Shown here: positions 45,405-57,159 of the stretch, piece after piece
Layout of the letters: every line of letters begins with the position of its first letter
Position numbering within the stretch: position 1 is the first letter of the stretch
Origin: Papilionanthe hookeriana x Papilionanthe teres
Lineage: Eukaryota; Streptophyta; Magnoliopsida; Asparagales; Orchidaceae
DNA length: 64,000 nt
Reading direction: 5' to 3'
Assembly: GCA_022702705.1 (NCBI GenBank)
Contig: CM040431.1
Coordinates: 28,569,185 to 28,633,184 of the forward strand
Translations under genes and position numbers: made by a program
The notes under the pieces: model-generated
Database searches by the model: none
The model's input: the letters and a program-made list of their open reading frames with translations, nothing else
What the model was told of the DNA's origin: nothing

Positions 45405-45540
45405 GGGTCTGTCGCCTCCACCGCTGCTCCGACGAGGAATTTGGGCTTAAGGTGAGGTGCTATATGCTCTGCTATACGGTCTCAGAGCTTGTTTGATTCA
45501 GCGGCGGGGTGCGGTTTAAGTAGAAGTGAGGAATTGCCAT
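45405..45540 (-). promoter_or_regulatory. Probable promoter and 5' UTR of the aldo-keto reductase
   Basis: GC-richer than the distal flank. On the minus strand CATATAGC (about 45,460) is a weak TATA-like site about 55 bp before the ATG. No strong TATA box, so the start of transcription cannot be fixed. Confidence 0.35.
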
Positions 45541-46538
45541 GTAACGGAAGCACTTGCGTCACTAAAACACTGCCACATATAGAATGAAGACAAAATATTT
45601 AACGTGTCTAGCGCTGAAATATTCATATTTACATCGTACTACTCAAATTTTTAATATTATTGTATCACATTAGAAATAATATCATCACTATTTTTTTAAA
45701 GAGTGTGAAATGCATATTTTTCACGTATAGTACGAAGACGCAAAATTAGTGTAAGGGTTTTAAGATAAGCAGTTTATCCTGAACGCGAGATAGCGGGTCG
45801 ACCCATACAGTCTGCGTTTAGTGTAAAAAATTCAAACATGGCAGACAGCGTTTTAAAAAACGCGCGAAACAAACGATTAGACGACATTTTCAAAAATACC
45901 GCCACACTTATAAACTGCCATAAATGTAAATATCAAATTTTGGGTGCTTAAGTACATAGGCATTGTGTGGTATTTATGCTACTTTCTCAGTATTTTTATG
46001 GCTAATTTTTAAATTTTTGCAGAAAAAAATGTGTAACACATAAAAAAGAGATGTTTGGTTGATATTAGGATTTAATTTAAATAGAATTTAATAAATCTTA
46101 TAGATTTTGATTTAACAAATTTTGAGGGGGCTAAATGTTAAAAACTGTTTTTTATGGACGATAATAAATTCAAATATATTCCTGTCTCATAACTTATTTC
46201 AAGATTTAAGTCTTCTAATTCAAATAAGAATTTAAAAATACATAATAATGATATGATTATTGAAATTAATAAAAAAACAATTTATTTATTTATCATTTCT
46301 AAATATATTAATTAATAATTAACTATTTTCTAAATAAGTAGTCATTAATAAGAATTATCTTGAATAAATTAATCATTAATCAACATTTCAACATACTCAA
46401 TTATCGTAAATTATTTACTAGATTAACTAATCATTGAATTGAATTTTATTAAACTAATTTCAAATTAATTCATAATTCAATTTTTTAAAATAACCATGAA
46501 ACACCTCAATCTTATAATAAACTCTCATATTAATATTA
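45541..46538. other. Upstream flank of the reductase; possible MITE family 1 remnant
   Basis: 45,885-45,990 contains AAATGTAAATATCAAAT and ACATAGGCATTGTGTGGTAT, similar to the family-1 right arm, with a weaker partner to its left. The remainder is AT-rich and unassigned. Confidence 0.35.
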
Positions 46539-46800
46539 AGACCCCGTTTAGAGGAGCTTATAATTTTCGGGACTCTTTGAAGTTTCAATAATTTATTGCA
46601 TAAGAATTTTGCTTCTGAAGTTTCAAAAATGTGACAGTTACAGTCTTCTTTTAAACAATTTTACTAAATAGGGGCAACATGATCGTTTTCTCAGAAACAG
46701 CTCTCCACAACTATTTTCACACAGCTGCAACAAACAGTTAGCCAACTTCCCCGCAGCAGTTTTCTGGGGCAGCGCTGCTGCAATTGCCGCAAACAGAGCC
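46539..46800. mobile_element. Possible PIF/Harbinger-type MITE
   Basis: The right end is TTGCCGCAAACAGAGCC followed by TTA. Its reverse complement, GGCTCTGTTTGCGGCAATTG, resembles the left end of the neighbouring Harbinger element (GGGTCTGTTTGGCGCATTGC). The left end AGACCCCGTTTAG is preceded by TTA. The arms match only partly. Confidence 0.35.
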
Positions 46801-47168
46801 TTAATAGACGTCGCCGCGGGAGCGAGATAGACTTCGGGTCTGTTTGGCGCATTGCAGTCTGCAGTATCTTCGCTAGGAAGCTGCTTGTGGATAAGCAATT
46901 ACTGGGAAAGTCTGGTTGTCAGTAGTGGTTGCTGATTGTTGAGAACAATATGTAGGCAAATTGTTTCAGGAGAAATGGCCAAGCTGCCCCTGTTTGGTAA
47001 AACTGTTACAAAAATTTAAGCTCATACAACACTGATTATGATGTGATTAGGAGGAGTGAAAAGAAAAATTGTAAAATTACAACAAATTTTGATAAGTACT
47101 CAAATGACAAATCACTTATACAGTTAAATTAGAAATACTCCAAAAAATCTCCATAACAAAATATAAGT

Positions 47169-48514
47169 TTATGACATATTAACCAATGCATTTGTTATTT
47201 CTTCTCGAAGCTCTGTCATTTCTTCAGCACCTTCGCCGTCCTTAGTGTAAATATTAGGCTGCTCGCTATCATCTGTTAACGTCGAAGAACCTATTTGGTT
47301 TTTTGATCGTCGTGCAGCTGCTTCTTGTTCATTCATTTCTGCACTGCAAAAATCGACATCGGATCGTGATGGATGACGCCTAATATAGTTATGCAGCGTC
47401 ATCGTTGCTGTAACGATCTGCACCTATTTAGAAAAAGTATAAGAGGGCATGTCTCGCAATATAACCCAATTTTTCTTCCAAACACCAAATGTCCTCTCGA
47501 TCACACCTCTTACTGTTTGTTGAAGACCTCCTTCCAGATTCGTGTCACACTACTTGCTCTTGCAAAATCCGGTATATGATACCTTGTATCTGTGAATGGT
47601 TTCATATAACCTCGTTGCAACGGATAACCGACGTCCACCAAGTAATATTTTCTTGTTTTAAATTTGAAAGTAATGTTCGATGTATCAATATCACATAATT
47701 GAATTTTGATAAATTACGTATACCTCTTGGTGGATGCGAAAACCAGTAATGTTGATTTCTTGTTGCACTTTTAAATATCCTGCTGTCATGCGCACTGCCC
47801 TCCCAACCAGGCATGACAAATGTAAAACACATGTTAAAGTCGCATACAGCCATGACATTCTGTGTTGGTGTTCCACTTCGGACGATAAATGAGACTTTTT
47901 CATTATTCGAAACGCGTGCATCGACATGTATTCCATCAATTACTCTGATACAATTCTAACCATGATTAGGCACATAATATATGTATTTAGATATATGTAG
48001 ACTCAAAATTGGACAATGAATATTAGATAAGTACCTTAAAAAATGGCATGTAACGAGGATCATTACGAATCTCTCTTGGTATTTGTGCGAATGTTGGATT
48101 CATTGGCTTGATAACATCTTTACCTAGGCATACTAGAGCATTCAAGCCTACTGCGAAATATATACTAATTGTTTCTGAAGAATGTTGAAACCATTCCATC
48201 GCTGAATGCATCGACTCGTTCTGTGAAAGTATGTAGATAGTGATTGCTAATACCTCCCGGTTTGTTGTCCTCACAGACCCATGCAGTCCATGAGAGATGA
48301 GAAGCTCCGCTAAAAGATCTTTAAACACCTCCTGAGTCATTCTAAATATATTGTGGAATCTGGTTGGATGTCCTTCTAACTTTTCCACAACCTATTTTTT
48401 CCCACTGTGTGCTGAAGTGTAACATCGGGGATGTTCAATGTAGGTGTTGTAGTACTCGATTGCCAAGTTTATTGCTGCGTTTCTCCTCCTACGACGACGT
48501 TCCTCTGGATCCAT
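47169..48514 (-). pseudogene. PIF/Harbinger transposase (DDE_Tnp_4 type), broken
   Basis: Exon 1 starts with ATG at 48,514 (MDPEERRRR), has a TAG at 48,392-48,394, then the helix-turn-helix region EGHPTRFHNIFRMTQEVF to RYMPFFK at 48,035. Exon 2 (47,955-47,724) has the first catalytic Asp in IDGIHVDARVSN, then VMAVCDFNMCFTFVMPGWEG and SAHDSRIF. Exon 3 (from about 47,651) has the second Asp in YYLVDVGYPLQRGYMKPF, then a frameshift with TAA at 47,510-47,512, the catalytic Glu in VIERTFGVW, and a TAG at 47,424-47,426 before VQIVTATMTLHNYIRRH. That last TAG could be an intron acceptor. All three catalytic residues survive, but the reading frame does not. Confidence 0.85.
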
Positions 48515-48826
48515 ATTAGATCTTACTGTGTATTTAACCAAAAAAAAAATCAAATCACTAAGCAATTCATATGCATAATTTAAACACTTTTCAGAACAAT
48601 ATGAAAGAGACGAAATAAAGTTATAATTGAAATCTAAATTGTTCCAATAAACATACAGCTAACCATAAGTTCAGTACAAATAAGTAGATGCCCAAATATG
48701 CAAATTAAAATACAAATTAGACCCAAGTCACATGTTCCTCCTGTGATAAAAATGCCGTAGGTACTTCACCCTACGTTTTTTAGATATTGCCATGAAGAAA
48801 TCCCTGTGTATTGAATCCTGTAGCAG

Positions 48827-49643
48827 CTAAGCTGCGAAGTAGTACATATCATCATCATCTGTTATGTCTTCATCCTCCTCCAAAATTGAAACCACCTCGT
48901 TCACTGAGGATTTCTGCACTTTATGAGGTGCATCATTTGAAGATTCAACCAAGTAAGAGAGTTGAGTCCTGTATGAGGCAGCTCCACTCTTCTTCCTACC
49001 TTCAAAGCGAGAGCCCTTTGATCTATTCGTTGACTGAAGCTCAGTATATCCAGGGCTAGGCAGTGCAGGAGAATCCTCTGATAGACTGACAACCACATTC
49101 TCCTGGGTCTCAGCAAATCCAACCTCGTTGGGTGCACATGCATACTTGCCAGTGGCGACGATACCCTCAAATATCTGATCCATCTTCTCCTCAAGTATAG
49201 GTTCAATTCCATTCAGTTTAACTATCCTAGTAGCAGGAATGACCTGAGACAAAATTGGATCAGTTAAAATTAAGCAAAAATTGTATAAACATTTGAAATT
49301 GTAAGAAATGAATGTATATACTAACTGCAAGTCGTTCTGCCCACCAATTCTCCGATGGATCTATGGTGCGCTTAACCGGATTCCAACCAAGGCCTGTACA
49401 CCCACGTTTTAAATCTTTCCAAGTCTTCCAATCCTTTTTGAGCTGATCCCATTTATTTTTCATCTGCGTCCTATCATACGTCCTCCCAGTTGCTTCTTTA
49501 AAATGTTTAACAATGTTTTCCCAACCTTCTTTGTTGAGAAATGTGGACGGTCTATTCTCCAACTCTATCTCTTTTATGCAGAGATTGCAAAAAAGATATT
49601 TCATCTCCTTTTCCCACATTACAAGTGGACCCTTACTGGCCAT
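48827..49643 (-). CDS. Myb/SANT-like DNA-binding protein of the Harbinger element (two exons, open)
   Basis: Partner protein of PIF/Harbinger transposition, needed in related elements to bring the transposase to DNA and to the nucleus. Exon 1 is 49,643-49,326 (106 aa), exon 2 is 49,243-48,827 (138 aa). The intron is 82 bp with GT-AG ends. Joined length 244 aa. The Myb/SANT-like domain fills exon 1, with spaced Trp residues: VMWEKEMKYLFCNLCIKEIE, EGWENIVKHF and WDQLKKDWKTWKDL, ending ENWWAERLA. Exon 2 encodes an acidic, Ser-rich tail ending DITDDDDMYYFAA. No stop or frameshift is seen, unlike in the adjacent transposase. Related host proteins (L10-interacting Myb-type) exist, but the location inside this element favours a transposon gene. 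Confidence 0.85.
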
Positions 49644-49786
49644 ATTATATTAAGCTAAAGAAAATATTGAAATGGAACACATTCAAATTTTAGAATCACC
49701 TGACATTTGTGAAATTCCATCCATCCAAATAGAAATAGAAAAGAAACAAAAAAATGCATAAATATAAGCGGAGATAAATAATTTTA

Positions 49787-49817
49787 CATGGTTCGGTCAT
49801 GATGACCTACATCCACG
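49787..49817 (-). other. Copia U5-type hairpin block inside the Harbinger element
   Basis: On the minus strand: CGTGGATGTAGGTCATCATG, then ACCGAACCATG. Same layout as the young copia U5 hairpin, but with inner stem GGTC/GACC instead of GGCA/TGCC. The surrounding 49,740-49,870 shares little else with that LTR, so it is a scrap of a different copia family. Confidence 0.6.
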
Positions 49818-50399
49818 GGAAAAAGAGGAAGACATTTTTATTAAATGAATAAATAGGTAGGTACAATGCTTTCTTTCATACATGACTCCCATCACTAAAC
49901 AATTCTATATGCAATTTGACATATCCCACATTCTCCAATGCAGGTAAAGAAGACCATGAGAAGCAAGACTGAGCCTTTCAAACCGAGCAGGCCAACAACA
50001 ACAGAAACATAAAAATGAACCATACAGGATTACGCCATCCAGATCATGCCAATACAGGATTATGCTTTCCCAAACTCCCACAGCAAACCAACAGCAACAC
50101 CGAAACTCCCACAAGAAACCAATGCATCTGAAATGCTTTCAAATGAGTTTGAGATATATGAGGCTATTGAAAACATGAAACATTTGAAACACTTTCAATC
50201 TCAATCATCTTTAAAATTTCATATGCTTACAAACCATAAAAATGAGAAAGTTCAACAGAGAAACCTGTTCACAATACTAGTTAAAGCATAATGCACTTCC
50301 AGTGCTCTCCATATCAAAGAAATAGCTCTCCACATAAATGCAAAAAAACTAGAGAAATAGCTCTCCACATAAACTTCCTTATCCTCATAACTTCCACAA

Positions 50400-51062
50400 A
50401 AGTAATGTTTTAATGCTATTCTTAGGAGCTTGCAAACCAGAAAAACCATTCTTAGGAGCTTAAAAACCAAAACAGAAAAACCATTCTTAAAGATATTCTT
50501 AGGAGCTTAGAAACCAGAAAAAAGATAAATCTAACGCAAACCAGAAATACCATTCTTAAAAACCATTCTTAGGAGCTTGCAATCCATTTCTAATCAAGTT
50601 TTGTAATCCTTTTGATCCAAACTAAGAACGAAGGGAGCTGTATTTTTTTCCTGAAATTATGTATAAATGAAGCATATATTCCAATTCGACATATTTGTAC
50701 ACTAACAACAAGAATATATTCCAATTTACCATCCATTTGAACTTTGCAGCAATCCGCAATTCCATCCAAACAACCCCCACCTAAATTTCATTTCAACTTG
50801 GGAGCAAGAAATAAGCAAGGATGTAAGAAATTTCTATTCTTTGACCTAATGCAGAGGCATTCACATACAGGAGGAAAAAAAGCAGGTTTGATTTGTGTCT
50901 GCAAAGGCTTCCGTTAAAAAAGAAATGGAAGAACAAACCATTGCATTGCAAATCCATTGCCACATTCACAAAGCCAAAACGAAGGAGCTTACAAAGCAGA
51001 AAAAAGATAAAGCTATTCTTAGGAGCTTACAAACCAGAAAAACCAATCCATACAATGCTTCA
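50400..51062. repeat. Interrupted minisatellite, ATTCTTAGGAGCTTGCAAACC-type units
   Basis: ATTCTTAGGAGCTT with CAAACCAGAAAAACC recurs five to six times at 50,412-50,585 with spacing of about 30-60 bp, and again at 51,013-51,045. Non-coding part of the Harbinger element. Confidence 0.7.
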
Positions 51063-51713
51063 TAAAGCCAACCCTAAAGCCATTCATAAAGCATTTTATA
51101 CAAGTTAGCAAACCAGACGGAGGGGAGGAGAACGAAGACCGCAAAGCACAATAACGCCCCAAACCTCCATAAAATATTTCATACACTCCCTCATTTATAG
51201 ATCCACCAAAATCTAGAAACAGGGAGGAGATGGGGAAAAGATGGGAGGAAGTAGAGAAAGAAAAAACAAAAAAATTCATCTAATCTCTTAGATCCGCAAG
51301 TAGAAGAAGAGAATGCCTCATTTTTTACCTGAGATTTGGAGATCGAAGGGCTAGGGAAGAAGGAGTGGAAGCAGTCGTGAGGGAAGCAGGCGTAAGAGAA
51401 GAAAGGGGTAAGGATGAAAATTTTACGGGGCGAAGCAGAGGGGGCACCGTGGGCCGTGGGGGTATTTCCGCGGTTGGCTTTCACTCCACTTTCACCCAGC
51501 TTTCACCGCGAAGCTACAAACAAAAGATTAAAAGTTCGGCGACGCAGTTGCCGCTCGCCGCGCAAGTGCTAAAAAGTGCGAACCAAACGATCCCTTCGTC
51601 GCCTGCCTCTTGAATAAGTGTTTGAGTTTTTTTTTCCCCGATGCCCTTCTGTCCATCTCTGGCTGGACACCTCTCACCCTCACCTTGAAGAAGCATAAGC
51701 AGCAGTCGAAGCC

Positions 51714-51833
51714 ATGGCGCTTTCACTAGCTCCAATCGCTTCCTTCTCCCTTCTTACTCAAGCCAACAAACCAATGTGGAGAAGAAGCCCTTTCTCTCTC
51801 CCAGTTTCGCCTTCTTTTTTCGGCACTCTTTAA
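51714..51833 (+). pseudogene. Possible orphan first exon with chloroplast transit-peptide-like sequence
   Basis: ATG in GAAGCCATGGCG, a good plant start context. The 39-aa reading, beginning MALSLAPIASFSLLTQANKP and continuing with Arg-rich MWRRSPFS and SLPVSPSFFGTL, has the composition of a plastid transit peptide: Met-Ala start, many Ser, few acidic residues, Arg later on. It stops at TAA (51,831-51,833) with no downstream domain found. T-rich sequence after it resembles a plant 5' intron. It could be a truncated gene, a gene whose first donor I failed to place, or chance. The Harbinger end lies only 119 bp upstream. Confidence 0.35.
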
Positions 51834-53684
51834 TATTCTATTTTGGGTTCCATTCTTTCAGTGATTCTCGAGGATAGCGGATGATCTGCTTGTTTCGGTA
51901 TGGATCTATTATGGAGCACATTGATTGACGATTTTCCCTTATTTATTGTTCTATTTTATGTGATTTCTCCGTCGATCTGAGATTTCTTTTTCTTCTACTT
52001 GTTTAAAGTGGGATGAACCAAATTTTGAATTTGATATTGTTGTATTTGTTTGTCTTTGATCAGACTGCTGCATGAATTTTCTCTAACATATGCTATAATT
52101 GTTTATAACTAATGACTATGCAATAAGTTTAAGGGACACTATGGCAAGGGATTTACACTAGGATTTAATATAGATCCTGCCAGACAGTCAATTTAGGACA
52201 AGTTAAATCCAGGGATTTGGTAAATCCTAATTTACTGTCATTACAGTAAATAGAGTATTTCCTCTATGTCAAATTTATTGAACCTCAAAAAAAGGTACTG
52301 ATACAAATTTGAACTAGATCTCACATATTATTTTAGAATTTGGAAGAATATTCATTGTAATTATATTTTTGTAAGTAATATGTATGAAAATTTAACACTA
52401 CTGCTTGCCTCTTTTTAATTTCTACCTACTACCTACAATTGAAAATACTTACGGAGAAATAGAAATTGCAACAAAAAACTTCAATCTTTTTAATCCAATA
52501 AAAAGACAAAAATATGTTCTATCTATTCATAATTTTAAACTTGTATTTACTCTTAAATGAGAAGGGTAACATGTTTATTCTCATATTTCTATTTATTTAA
52601 TTTCAAGCATTCTTGAAAAAAGAAATTATTATCTACCCATACTAAAAAGCCAATGTAAAATTTTAAAATCACCATATCAACATAAAATATCCTACTTTAA
52701 TGAGCTTTTGTCGGTTTAGCAATAAAGGTAATTAAGACAACACACCAAATAGCTAGACAGCTTATCCAGATAAGGGGCAGAATAGTAATTTTTCGGAACT
52801 AACTGCAAATCAGTTATTTTCTAAACACACAAACCAAATAGTCATCAAACTTATCCAGGTCAGTTGTTGATCAGCAGCTTATCCGGATGAGCTGCTTATT
52901 TGAATAATCTGGATAAGCTGCAGTTGTTCCAAACAAACCTAAATTATAATTAATATTATTTTAAATTGTCACCTCCCATCTTAATAAATAAAGGTTGATA
53001 GCTCAAACCTGCTTAACTCTCTCTTTATTATCTTGCTCTTGTAATTCATTCAAAATAATTCAAGAATTAAAACTTGAATTAGAAAATGACAATTAAACAT
53101 GAAGAATGCTTAACCTCTTTAAATTCCCTCAATATTTTACTAATCAAATTTTTAAATATTTGGTCAATGACATAAACTAGAGATCAAAATCTCCCATTAT
53201 CTTTGCTAATTTGGCACCACTTTCTTTTGTGTAGTTGATCTCATCTCTTACATGCTTGATAAGAAAAATATATAAAAATAAAAAAGACTAAATAAAAAAC
53301 ATAAACTGCCAAATCAACCTCATCTCCCTCTCCAGCTCACTTTCACGAGCTGATCACTCATCTTCCTCCTAGAATTACTAGTCTCTCCAAACTCTTCTCA
53401 TAGGAACTCCATTTCCTCTCTCGTTTGCAAATCAAAGGTCAAGATCTCTCATGCTCCTCTCTTTTAGCTCGCATCCTTTACTTCTACATGATATGTGACC
53501 CATGACCTTGCCTCACTCCCACAATCTATGTTCATGAGCCTTGGTTGAAAAATCCCTTCTTCTCACACACAAAGCCAAACTCCTCTACCATTCTCTTTCT
53601 CTTCCTCTTTGCACACATCATTATGATGCAAACCCCTGCCATTTTCCTAGCCCCTTAGCTTAGACTTCCTCACATGAGCCCTTC
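51834..53684. other. Non-coding sequence with MITE-like segments
   Basis: 52,716-52,945 holds CAGCTTATCCGGATGAGC and several related TTATCC/GGATAA inverted motifs, ending CAGTTGTTCCAAACAAACCT, whose reverse complement has a Harbinger-like GTTTGTTTGGAAC end. 52,150-52,230 contains GGATTTACACTAGGATTTAA and a partner TAAATCCTAATTTAC. Borders could not be fixed. 53,000-53,680 is unassigned. Confidence 0.4.
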
Positions 53685-53935
53685 TGTTATGAAAAAAACA
53701 ACGACAATAAAATGAAAAAATCGGAATGAGAAAATTCACAAAATAGAAAAAAATCAGAGTGACACATAGATTTACGTGGTTCGGCAAAATTGCCTATGTC
53801 CACGAAGTTACAGAGGATTTGATTAGTTTGAGAAATTACACCGTCAAGTGCCTCAACGTTTACAAGACATAACCTTCTCTCTCTTCCTCTCTCTCTCTCT
53901 CTTTATATACCTCTTCACGGTAAGCAAAGAAATTG
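53685..53935 (-). repeat. Diverged copia LTR 3' part, antisense
   Basis: Starts TGTTATGAAAAA on the plus strand, the reverse complement of a copia LTR end (TTTTTCATAACA). It contains GATTTACGTGGTTCGGC, ACACCGTCAAGTGCCTCAAC and a CTCTCTCT run in the same order as the reverse complement of the LTR at 23,102-23,719. Only about the last 250 bp (R/U5) are recognisable. U3 is not similar. No second LTR or internal part is found, so it is a solo LTR or fragment of a related family. Confidence 0.8.
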
Positions 53936-54219
53936 GAGGAGAGTGTTGACATCACTTTTATGAGGACCCAACTTGGCACTCACAGACAAGAAATATCTTA
54001 AGCCATCTTCATTGGCTCAAGATCCTCATACACTTTTTTACATACCTACTAATCACTATGGTCATTAAATACATCCTAGGAGGAGTTCTACCAATATAAA
54101 CCCCTTTAAACTCTCTAAGGATTTCTTAAAACCCTAAAAATTGATTGACCTAAATGTACTCTTATTTGGATCAAACCAACATGACATTATAAAATGATCA
54201 AATCAGTAATGACAAACTC

Positions 54220-54620
54220 TGATCTGATCAACTATTGACCAGACTAGTTAAGCTTTGACCCAAACGGTCAACTTTGGTCAAACTGGTTAATCCTAGACCC
54301 AATGACCACCACATTGACCAGACTGGTCAACCTTTGACCCAAATGGTCAACTTTGGTCAAACTGGTCAATTCTTGAGCCAATGACCACCACATTGACCAA
54401 ACTGGTCAGCCTTTGACCCAAATGGTTAACTTTGGTGAAACTGGTCAAATCTTGACCCAATGATCACCAAATTGACCAAACTGGCCAACCTTTGACCTAA
54501 ATGGTCAACTTTGGTCAAACTGGTCAATTCTTGACGCAATGACCATCACATTGACCAAACTGGTCAATCTTTGACCCAATAAACACCTTATTGACCCAAC
54601 TAGTCATCCCTTGACCTAAA
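54220..54620. repeat. 79-bp tandem array dense in TTGACC/GGTCAA
   Basis: Unit starts AATGACCACCACATTGACCA at 54,301, 54,380, 54,459 and 54,538, exactly 79 bp apart. Diverged GGTCAA-rich sequence continues to about 54,930. Each unit holds about six TTGAC or GTCAA cores. Confidence 0.9.
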
Positions 54621-55689
54621 TAAGTAAAATTTGGTAAAAAATGGTTAACTTATGATCCCATGATCACCATATTGGACTTATGGTCAGACATTGACCTAAT
54701 CAAAACAACATTGGTCAAGATGACCAATGTAGAACCCAAAAGTCACCATATTGACCATTGGTTCAACCTAAATCCTAACAAAATGCATGGATCCTATGAC
54801 TAACCCAACCACGACAAAGTTGGAAAAGTTACATTGGTTATCCTTAGACTAGGATTGGTCAATTTGAGTCAACTTGGGTCAACTTGGGTCAACATTGGTC
54901 AATCCTAGTCAACATTAACCAATTTTGGTCAAAATACCTTATTTTGAACCAAAATTGATAAAATTGATTAAATAATTAATTTCAAAAATTATTTTAATTA
55001 ATTTTTGGTTAATATTATAATTCCCAATATTTTTAATTAATTAAATAATTAATTAAAAAAGGAATTATAATTAAATAGTTAAATTTGGACATGTGACATC
55101 ACACATGACACAATAAATGACTTTAAATTTTAAAACCCAACAATGACCTCATAGTTGACAAGCTTAGGTCACCCTTACATCATGGGATGACCTCAAAAGT
55201 ACCAAATTTTGGAAAATTTGGAAAATGGAGGTTTATGTGTCATGCTTTCACAAAACCTTAAATGACACGGTGGATGAAGGATGACTTGCTCACTTTGAGT
55301 CACCACACACATCTTCTTCATCCAATAGACATAGAATAAATCAATTTCATCAAAGGAGGAGCTCATCATGACCATTTAAAAAATGAGAAAAAGATGAGGT
55401 TTATGTGCCACTCAATACCAAACTGATTGTATGAATTGTAAGCTCATGGGAGAGGGTAAATCCAGCTCATTTTATAAACTCTTTCCACCCCATGGAGTGC
55501 CAAATAGGATAGAGCCATGAACTTGATCAAATCCCCACCACAATGAGAACCCATTATGAATACCACCTTGGGATAACTATTTGAGATAATTCTTAGCTAA
55601 AAACTTATCTTCATCAATCATGACAGTGGACAACAACTTCCCCAAGTGAAACCTAGGCAAACCCAAGCTCATTCTAACCCTATCCATGG

Positions 55690-55698
55690 CTATAAATA
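55690..55698 (+). promoter_or_regulatory. TATA box downstream of the TTGACC array
   Basis: CTATAAATA in GGCTATAAATAAGCCC, itself a small hairpin (GGCT/AGCC), followed by leader-like sequence. Would fit the promoter of a plus-strand LTR. Confidence 0.5.
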
Positions 55699-57159
55699 AG
55701 CCCTACTCGAGAGCCTTTGAGAAAGAGATAGACAAGGATAGAGCCTATATATCTTGAACCTTCCAAGACAAAAAATGTTCCCTAGGACCTAAGGAGTCAA
55801 TCCCCATTGAATCAAACTCCTTAAATCCACTCAATCTCCCCAATTTAGCTAACTCGAGAACCCAAAACAGGATAATTTTGGATTTAAAATGAAATTGTCC
55901 AAAACTTCAAATTAACCTTGCCAAAAGCCTCCTAGGACCATACACAGATGAATCTAATTGAAATTGCCCTCTTCCATAGGCTCTAATCCACTTTCCAAAC
56001 TCAGCCTTTCAAGCCGAATCACCCTCTGAGCGAACTCATATCCAGACCCAATTTAACTCCAAATTGAAGCCAGAGCAAGCTTCCTGAGGTCGATATAAAG
56101 GTGTAGAGCCAATCAAAGTGAAGTTTAATACACTGAGGCTAAGGTATGGATGTTATCCGAGCTCGGGTTTCACACATTGTGAAAAAAAACATTTCACAAC
56201 CTTATCATCGCCATATAGATGGCTTCTTAACCTTCAGATGAAGCTTTAGGAACAAATTCCATTCAATTCCATTAAGAATTAAGTGAGAAATTGTCCATAG
56301 ACCATGGACAGTCTGTGGGATCAGAGGGGATGAGGGAGACAAATTGATGCCATCTATTTTTATGTTTTAAAAATAGATGACCAAGATTAACTCTCATCTG
56401 ATCCGCTGTTCAGAACCCCGCAACGAATCAACAGTGTATTCTCGTGTTTGAGGACACGCGGCGCTGCCCAAGAGTTTAAGGTTAATAAGGATTTCAATAA
56501 ATCCAGATTAACCTTAAAATATTCAAAAATTCATATTTTGATACACTAAAATCATAAAAATATGACAAAAATATCCATGGATTCAGGACAGTGAGGAGAA
56601 CAATGTGAAAAATGAAGTTTTACATTAGGAGTTAAATTTAATTTTTAAATAATTAAATACTCTCTGGAGTAATTTAATTTTTTAAAATTATTTATAAATC
56701 AGAAAAATATGAAAACTTTAGGGATTTATTCCTAGTTTCTTAGGAGTCTTCGCTGATTTTTCCAAGGCTAGGATAATTCTCTAAGACATAGTTTCCTAAT
56801 TTTCATGAGGCTTTGTAATTATTTTTAAAATTAATTATTAAAATTCTGAAATTAAGAAATTAAATTAGAAAATGGTTAAGTAATTTAGGGTGACAGATAT
56901 TAACCTTAAAGTGAAAATTCTTAGCCATTAGAAAATTTAAAATGACAACTTCCTTTTAGGTTTAAAATTTATTAATTATAAATTAACATTTTAAGCCCTA
57001 AAAATTCTTCTCCTCGTCATACTTAGCTCATTTCACAATGGACTAAGTCAATGTTGAGTTCAACTCTAAAAAGACTCAAGACAAACCTTAATTAGGTCAA
57101 AGACATTAAATTAGACTTAATTAATCCTGATTAAGCCCTAATCATATTAGGTTTAATCC

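Larger units (their letters stand above)
46836..51594 (-). mobile_element. PIF/Harbinger DNA transposon, 4.76 kb
   Basis: Ends GGGTCTGTTTGG at 46,836 and, reverse-complemented, GGGATCGTTTGG at 51,594, both flanked by TTC (46,833-46,835 and 51,595-51,597), a 3-bp duplication as expected for this superfamily, although TTA/TAA is more usual. Inside are the two genes of PIF elements on the minus strand: a Myb/SANT-like DNA-binding protein and a DDE transposase. The transposase is broken. The right 1.9 kb holds non-coding sequence, a copia LTR scrap and a minisatellite. Confidence 0.8.

Noticed and set aside
51019..51735. Several Ser/Phe/Pro-rich ORFs on both strands near the Harbinger right end
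   Set aside because: Composition-driven readings of AG/CT-rich terminal sequence of the transposon, without domains.
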